Shown: positions 59,548-64,000 of the stretch, in pieces | How the letters are laid out: each line of letters opens with the position of its first letter | Position numbering within the stretch: the stretch's first letter is position 1 | Source of the DNA: JALUZX01 sp964561605 | Lineage (GTDB): Bacteria > Planctomycetota > UBA1135 > JALUZX01 | Direction of reading: 5' to 3' | Length of the DNA: 64,000 bases | Assembly (NCBI GenBank): GCA_964561605.1 | Contig: CAZLQD010000017.1 | Span: 1 to 64,000, forward strand | Notes under the pieces: generated by a model | Seen by the model: the letters and a program-made list of their open reading frames with translations, nothing else | Told to the model about the DNA's origin: nothing | Databases searched by the model: none | Translations under genes and position numbers: made by a program

Positions 59548-61805
59548 GGCCGTTTCTTCTCCTTGGATCCTCCCTGAAGGAGGGAGTCGGTCCGCATCAG
59601 CAATTTCTTCTGGGCCTCCAGGAGGTCCCTCACCATGAGGACGATGTCGTCGAACTCGTTCCACTCCTGGAGCCAGCCCTCGATCCTGGAAAGGATCCGG
59701 AGGGCTTCGAGCTGGGCCTTCCTGGCCTCCAGGGCGGGGGGATAGGCCCGCTCGGCCCGGGCGGCCGTGAGGGCCAGGGAGAGCTTCTTCTCCACGCCGG
59801 GAAAGACGGAATTCTCCAGCTTCCAGGCCGCGGCGGCCATGTCGAGGACGCGGGAGGGGCTTGGAGGCATTTCGATCTCGCCGGCCTGCAGGGATGCCCG
59901 GAGGGACAGATAGAAGAGGACGTCCCAGGAGGTCTGCTTTTTCTGGGCGGCGTAATAGAGCTTGTAGCGGTCCTTCAATCCCGAGGCGTCCATGCTGGGC
60001 AGGGCGCCGCCGAAGAGGTACATGTCGAAGGCCGAAGTGAGCTCCCGCCGGAGCCGCCTGGCCAGGGAGGTGAGCCTGGCCTGGCCGCCCTGGACTGCCA
60101 GGATCTCCGAGCGCAGTCCTGCGGGGAATCGCCCCGTCTCCAGGATGTCCAGGGCCTCCTTCAATCGCTGGATCAGGTCGTCCTGGGAGCGGCGGGCGCT
60201 CTCCACGGAGGTCCTCTGGCGGCGGAGCTTGTCCGCCACGGCGTGGAGGAGTTCCCCCGGCCGGGCCAGGTCCACCCGGATGGTGCGGCTTCGGGCCAGG
60301 GATGGCTTGGGAGAGGCGTTGTCCCGGGCCTCGATGCGCACCTTCAAGGTGTCCCCTTCCTGGACGGGCCGGCTGCCGCCGGGCAGGAGGCCCGAGGCGG
60401 GCTCCAGGAGGACCAGGCCCTTCTCCTTCACGGCCTTTCCTTCGTAGAGGGTCTTCTCCCTTTCCACCCCTCCCCCGGGGGACTGGACGACCAGGGAGAT
60501 CCGGGTCACTCCGAAATTGTCGGTCACCCAGGCCCGTAGGGGAAGGACCCCCTTCAGGGTCAAGGTGAAGGAGTTCCCTTCGGGGGCGGCGATGCGGACC
60601 TTGGGCGGGGTGTCCTTTACCACCACGACCGGGTTGGAGCCGGGCCGGACGTTCCGGAGACCCTCCCGCCCCACCAGGTGGACCCTGTACCGATCATTGC
60701 GGACCAGGGAAAACGTTCCCACCAGGACCTTGCCGTCCTCCAGGACTTCCAGGGGGACCCGCACACCCGAGTCGAAGGCGATCTCGGCCCGGGCCACGGG
60801 CCGGGTGGGGGCGATCCTCAGGAGGACCGTGCTCCCCGCCAGGCCCTCCACGGGGCCGCCTTCCTGGACGATCTTCTCCATGCCCGTGTAGGCCGGAGGA
60901 GTGACCTCGGCGTGGATCGAGGCCACGGCCGGGGCGTCCACCACCTCCACAAGGGCGGTCCGGTCCCCTTCGGGATCGTCCCCTCCACGGGCGTGGAAGG
61001 AGAAGCTCTTGGTCACGCTCCGGAAGGTGAAGCGGAAGAGGCGGGCCTCCTTGGGGGCCATCACGTGTTCCGTCCCGTCGCTCGTGACGAGCCAGACCAT
61101 GTCGGGGACCACTCCTTCCACCCTCACCGCCGCGGGGAGGTCCGCACCCCGGGCCAGGACGACCCGGTTCCCTTCCACCTTCCGTGTCGGTCCCGAGGAG
61201 GGAAGGACCAGGTGGAGGTGGGTCGCCCTGGGGTAGGAGAGATCCCTGCCCAGCATCCTTGCTGCGAAGACCGCCACGTGGGCCGGGATGGCCAGGAGGC
61301 CGAAGAGGGCCAGAGAGGCGAGGAATCCTGCGGCGGCGCCGGAACGGACGAGGGGGGCGGAGCGGAAGATGTCCTTCCGGGGGATTTCCTGAAACCGGTC
61401 GGCCGCTTTTTCCAGGAGGGCCTGAACCAGGGCCGGAGAGAGGGCTTCCGAGGGATCCGCTCCGCCGAGTTGGACCGCCGACACCAGTTGCTGGGCCAGT
61501 TCGGGAAAACGCCTCTCCAGGGCCAGGGCCATGTCGGTGGGGCCCAGGGGAACCTGGAGGGGGCGGACCAGGTATTTCCATGTCACCCAGGCCAGGAGGG
61601 CGGCCGAGGCGGCCAGGAGGGTCCACCGGGCTCCCAGTGGGGGGGTGAAGGCCCGGTCCACCAGGAAGAGGAGGATCGCCAGGGCCAGGAAGGCGGCGCC
61701 GGCGCGGAAGAGCCCCAGGAAGAGGAGCCGGGCCTTCAGGCTCCTCTCGAGCCCTTCCAGTTCCCTTTCGATACGCCGGGCCGTCTCCAAGGTTCGTGGG
61801 TCCAT
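59544..61805 (-). CDS. DUF4175-like inner-membrane protein
   Basis: 753 residues. Two membrane helices near the N-terminus (AGAAFLALAILLFLVDRAF, WTLLAASAALLAWVTW) and a third at about 155-180 (AGFLASLALFGLLAIPAHVAV) lead into a large periplasmic part. Ig-like modules carry the TPPAYTG signature typical of DUF4175 and related planctomycete proteins. The last 200 residues are helical and probably pair with the adjacent coiled-coil protein. In relatives this gene family often lies downstream of MoxR/DUF58/BatA genes, which may lie beyond the window end. Function unknown; an envelope complex anchor is a fair inference. Confidence 0.8.
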   Translation of the reverse strand: MDPRTLETARRIERELEGLERSLKARLLFLGLFRAGAAFLALAILLFLVDRAFTPPLGARWTLLAASAALLAWVTWKYLVRPLQVPLGPTDMALALERRFPELAQQLVSAVQLGGADPSEALSPALVQALLEKAADRFQEIPRKDIFRSAPLVRSGAAAGFLASLALFGLLAIPAHVAVFAARMLGRDLSYPRATHLHLVLPSSGPTRKVEGNRVVLARGADLPAAVRVEGVVPDMVWLVTSDGTEHVMAPKEARLFRFTFRSVTKSFSFHARGGDDPEGDRTALVEVVDAPAVASIHAEVTPPAYTGMEKIVQEGGPVEGLAGSTVLLRIAPTRPVARAEIAFDSGVRVPLEVLEDGKVLVGTFSLVRNDRYRVHLVGREGLRNVRPGSNPVVVVKDTPPKVRIAAPEGNSFTLTLKGVLPLRAWVTDNFGVTRISLVVQSPGGGVEREKTLYEGKAVKEKGLVLLEPASGLLPGGSRPVQEGDTLKVRIEARDNASPKPSLARSRTIRVDLARPGELLHAVADKLRRQRTSVESARRSQDDLIQRLKEALDILETGRFPAGLRSEILAVQGGQARLTSLARRLRRELTSAFDMYLFGGALPSMDASGLKDRYKLYYAAQKKQTSWDVLFYLSLRASLQAGEIEMPPSPSRVLDMAAAAWKLENSVFPGVEKKLSLALTAARAERAYPPALEARKAQLEALRILSRIEGWLQEWNEFDDIVLMVRDLLEAQKKLLMRTDSLLQGGSKEKKRP

Positions 61806-61808
61806 TCC

Positions 61809-62978
61809 TCACCTCTGGAAGATGGGTAGATACTGGTAGGGCACCAGGAGGACCAGGCAGGCCACGGCCGTTCCGAAGGCCGCCCCCGGCCCCACCCGGT
61901 TCCTCCAGGAGCCGTCGGACCTCTGGTCCATGAGGAGGAACCGCCGGACCTGCCGGAAGTAGGCGCGCCACCATTTTCCGCCGGCGATGAAGTGGGCCTG
62001 GGCGGCGTAGTAATGCCCGTAGAAGAAGAAGTAGTGGTCCCTCACGGTATTCACCGTGTAGGCGTACTTCTGCATGTATCTCAGGCCCTTGACCACGAGG
62101 GGGTCGTCGTAGAGCCCGGCCCCCAGGAGGGTGGTCACTCCCGCGGCGGTCAGAGGGTAGCTCGCCCTGTGGGGCATTTCGCCCGGACCGCGGGAGATCT
62201 GGTACTTGAACCCGCCCACGTCGATCCCCAGTCCGGCGTTACGGAACATCAGGTCCCTCCTGGTGACGGCGGACCTCCGGACGTAGCCTACTGCATTCTG
62301 GATGACCGAATACGGAATCTTGATCCCCACGTTCCTGGCGGCCCTCAATGCCATGACCTGGCAGACCGTGACGGACATGTCCGACTGGGTCGCCTTGGGG
62401 CGGTATCGCCATCCGCCCTCGGCGTTCTGGGCGTCCACGATGAACCGGGTGGCCTTCTGCAGGGCCTTCTTCACCCTGTCCTCCTTGGTGGTGCCGTAGA
62501 CCTCGGCGAGGAAGAGGGTGGAGAAGGCGTGGCTGTACATCCTGGTCCCGTTGGATTCGATGGACCCGTCGGGCCGGACGCAGGAGAGGACGAAGTTCAG
62601 GCCCCGTTCCACGTTGCCCCCGTAACGACCCCGGCCGGGCTGGTTCCCGGCGGCGAGGAAAGCCATGAGGGCAAGGCTGGTGACACCCACGTGGGCGCAC
62701 TTGGGGTTCCAGATCTCGTAGTCGTTCTGGAGCTTGAAACCCACGTCGCCCGTCCAGAATCCCCGGGGACTCTGGTGGCGGGCCAGCCAGGCCAGGCCCC
62801 GCTCGATTGCATGTTCCTGGGAGACCGTAATGTCCCAGGGGCGGCCCACCACACGGGAAGGGGGGGGAGGAGGCGGGGTGGGGCGTTTCGGGGGGCTTCC
62901 CTGGGGAAGGGGCGAGAGGACGGGGAGGAGGAGAACCGCCCCGGCCAGGAGAGCCGGGATCCTGATCCATCGGTTCAT
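61809..62978 (-). CDS. Exported prenyltransferase/squalene-oxidase-repeat (alpha/alpha toroid) protein, second copy
   Basis: 389 residues: signal peptide (PALLAGAVLLLPVLSPLPQG), Pro-rich linker, then toroid repeats (GLAWLARHQSPRGFWTGDVG, FVLSCVRPDGSIESNG, DAQNAEGGWRYRPKATQS, LMDQRSDGSWRNRVG). It ends PYQYLPIFQR, nearly identical to the end of the other toroid protein in this operon. The histidines and aromatics in the central groove could hold a ligand. No cyclase acid motif is visible. Its start overlaps the preceding propeller gene by four bases and it ends three bases before the DUF4175-like gene. Confidence 0.83.
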   Translation of the reverse strand: MNRWIRIPALLAGAVLLLPVLSPLPQGSPPKRPTPPPPPPSRVVGRPWDITVSQEHAIERGLAWLARHQSPRGFWTGDVGFKLQNDYEIWNPKCAHVGVTSLALMAFLAAGNQPGRGRYGGNVERGLNFVLSCVRPDGSIESNGTRMYSHAFSTLFLAEVYGTTKEDRVKKALQKATRFIVDAQNAEGGWRYRPKATQSDMSVTVCQVMALRAARNVGIKIPYSVIQNAVGYVRRSAVTRRDLMFRNAGLGIDVGGFKYQISRGPGEMPHRASYPLTAAGVTTLLGAGLYDDPLVVKGLRYMQKYAYTVNTVRDHYFFFYGHYYAAQAHFIAGGKWWRAYFRQVRRFLLMDQRSDGSWRNRVGPGAAFGTAVACLVLLVPYQYLPIFQR

Positions 62979-64000
62979 CTTCCGCCTCCTTTCCCGGAAG
63001 GCCCGGCCACCCCCAGGGTGCCTTCGCTGAAAGCGAAGAGCAGGTCCTTCCCGGCGGCCAGGATCTGGGGATGGAGTCCTGGGGCCACGAGGCCGGCGAT
63101 CCGGTTCAACAGCTCACCGGTCTTGGTGTCCACCACGTAGAGATCGGGGCCCGTGGAGATCCCCCGGGGAGGGAGGACGGGGAACATCACGCAGGCGAAA
63201 CCGGGGCCCGTGACGGGGAACTTCACCCCCGCGATCCCCCTGAAGTCGTGCCCCTGGAGGACGGCCCTCCAGGCCGTTCCCTCGCCCGGGCGGATTCCGT
63301 GGAGGAACCTGGTTCCTCTCTCGGAGCCCGAGACGAGGAAGACCGTGCCCTCCGAGTCCGGAAGGAAGGAATCGTACTCCATGGGCCTTCGGGGGAAGTC
63401 GGCTTGGGTACCGAGAAGGATCCGCTGGACCACTCTACCCGTGGATTCCTCCAGGACCCTCAGGATCCCCTGGCGGTGGAACCTGGTCAGGAGGAGCAGG
63501 AATCCCGGCAGGGCCCGGACCCGGGAGAGGTGTTCCCCCCGGGGGATGTCGACCTCCCACTCCCGGGCCCTTCCGGAGAGGGGCAGGGCGCGGATCCCGG
63601 CGGAAGAGGCGTTCACCACGGGGAGGAAGAGGTGGTCCTTCGTGGCCAGGACGCTCTGGTGGTCCAGGGTGGCGGAGAGGGAGAGGGGGGTCCGGAGCCA
63701 CTCGTCCTTCCTGGAGGTCACCGACATGGCGGCGAGATCCACATCGGTCACGTAAAGGCGAAAACGAGGGGGGGTCTTTCCGGGGTCCAGGATGCGCCAG
63801 CCCAGGAGGTGGATCTTCTCCGGGCCCGGAACGGCGAGGACCCGGCATCCCAGGGGAAAGAGGATCCTCCTGTCCCCCCAGGAGCGGCCCGAGAAGGGGT
63901 CCATGGCGAGGAGCAGGATCTCCTCGGCCTTGGATCCCTCCAGGGTGATTACGATCAGGCCCTTCCGGAAGAAGATCCCCGAGAGGAAGTAGCCTTCCGG
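62975..64000 (-). CDS. Propeller-like protein, 5' part outside the window
   Basis: C-terminal 341 residues of a longer protein; the frame is open to the last base (FFRKGLIVITLEGSKAEEIL before the first in-window ATG). It has PQQ/WD-like blade strings (DLYVVDTKTGELLNRIAGLV, ILRVLEESTGRVVQRILLG), so it is part of a large beta-propeller. There is no catalytic motif in the visible part. Its stop overlaps the toroid gene start by four bases. First visible gene of the minus-strand operon; more members may lie beyond the window. Confidence 0.75.
   Translation of the reverse strand, partial: PEGYFLSGIFFRKGLIVITLEGSKAEEILLLAMDPFSGRSWGDRRILFPLGCRVLAVPGPEKIHLLGWRILDPGKTPPRFRLYVTDVDLAAMSVTSRKDEWLRTPLSLSATLDHQSVLATKDHLFLPVVNASSAGIRALPLSGRAREWEVDIPRGEHLSRVRALPGFLLLLTRFHRQGILRVLEESTGRVVQRILLGTQADFPRRPMEYDSFLPDSEGTVFLVSGSERGTRFLHGIRPGEGTAWRAVLQGHDFRGIAGVKFPVTGPGFACVMFPVLPPRGISTGPDLYVVDTKTGELLNRIAGLVAPGLHPQILAAGKDLLFAFSEGTLGVAGPSGKGGGR

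Noticed and set aside
54978..62978. Squalene-hopene cyclase or a true prenyltransferase
   Set aside because: The toroid repeats and QW-like motifs are present, but neither protein has the DxDD or DxDTA acid motif and both carry signal peptides, so cytoplasmic terpene chemistry is not supported.
1..64000. Prophage, insertion sequences or antiphage systems
   Set aside because: No transposase, integrase, capsid, restriction-modification, toxin-antitoxin or reverse-transcriptase motif was seen in any frame, and no terminal inverted repeats flank a gene.

Overview
This window is a high-GC, gene-dense bacterial segment whose style points to the Planctomycetota. The signs are giant secreted PQQ-type beta-propeller proteins carrying a methyltransferase-like module, Ser/Thr kinases with large extracytoplasmic sensor halves, a planctomycete-type ECF sigma factor, an ELWxxDGT-repeat protein whose C-terminal domain is typical of Poly30/Saltatorellus-like genomes, and alpha/alpha-toroid proteins ending in LPIFQR. 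The lineage is inferred from protein style; no rRNA is present.

Layout. 46-8052 (+): three tandem exported proteins, namely a methyltransferase-like/PQQ/LamG protein, a TIM-barrel glycosidase-like protein and a caspase-fold-like protein. 8075-10531 (-): an overlapping trio of a cysteine-free thioredoxin-reductase-like flavoprotein, a compact RlmN/Cfr-like dual-cysteine radical SAM enzyme and an isochorismatase-family hydrolase. 10669-11304 (+): ECF sigma factor. 11385-15797 (-): receptor-like Ser/Thr kinase. 16151-21851 (-): a 16-repeat ELWxxDGT secreted protein with a strong terminator, and a second propeller protein. 22076-28620 (+): a small exported protein followed by a TolC/adaptor/HME-RND metal efflux operon. 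28741-29244 (+): small exported protein. 29168-35759 (-): a tight operon of PQQ propeller with inserted methyltransferase-like module, CxxC membrane-anchored protein, FtsX-like permease and ABC ATPase. 36140-40741 (+): a second kinase, a full-length paralogue of the first, followed by a 22-23-bp tandem repeat array. 41013-46635 (+): a surface polysaccharide cluster of three GT2 enzymes, a B12-type radical SAM protein and a flippase. 46770-47237: RpiB-like isomerase with terminator. 47369-51679 (+): Y-family polymerase followed at once by a DnaE2-type polymerase, with no ImuA or LexA gene alongside. 51692-52624 (-): a small hypothetical, tRNA-Leu(UAA), a small membrane protein and tRNA-Cys(GCA). 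52820-54947 (+): NIL-domain protein and an amidohydrolase-like lipoprotein that has lost its HxH metal motif. 54978-64000 (-): a six-gene translationally coupled operon (propeller, toroid, DUF4175-like membrane protein, coiled coil, Lys-rich protein, toroid) running off the window end.

The best candidates for undescribed biology are the flavoprotein/RlmN-like/isochorismatase trio (8075-10531), the toroid/coiled-coil/DUF4175-like envelope operon (54978-64000) and the PQQ-methyltransferase/ABC operon (29168-35759). At a smaller scale, a tandem repeat array follows the second kinase, and two 17-bp palindromes share an 11-bp core in the regulatory regions of the first kinase and the ELWxxDGT gene.
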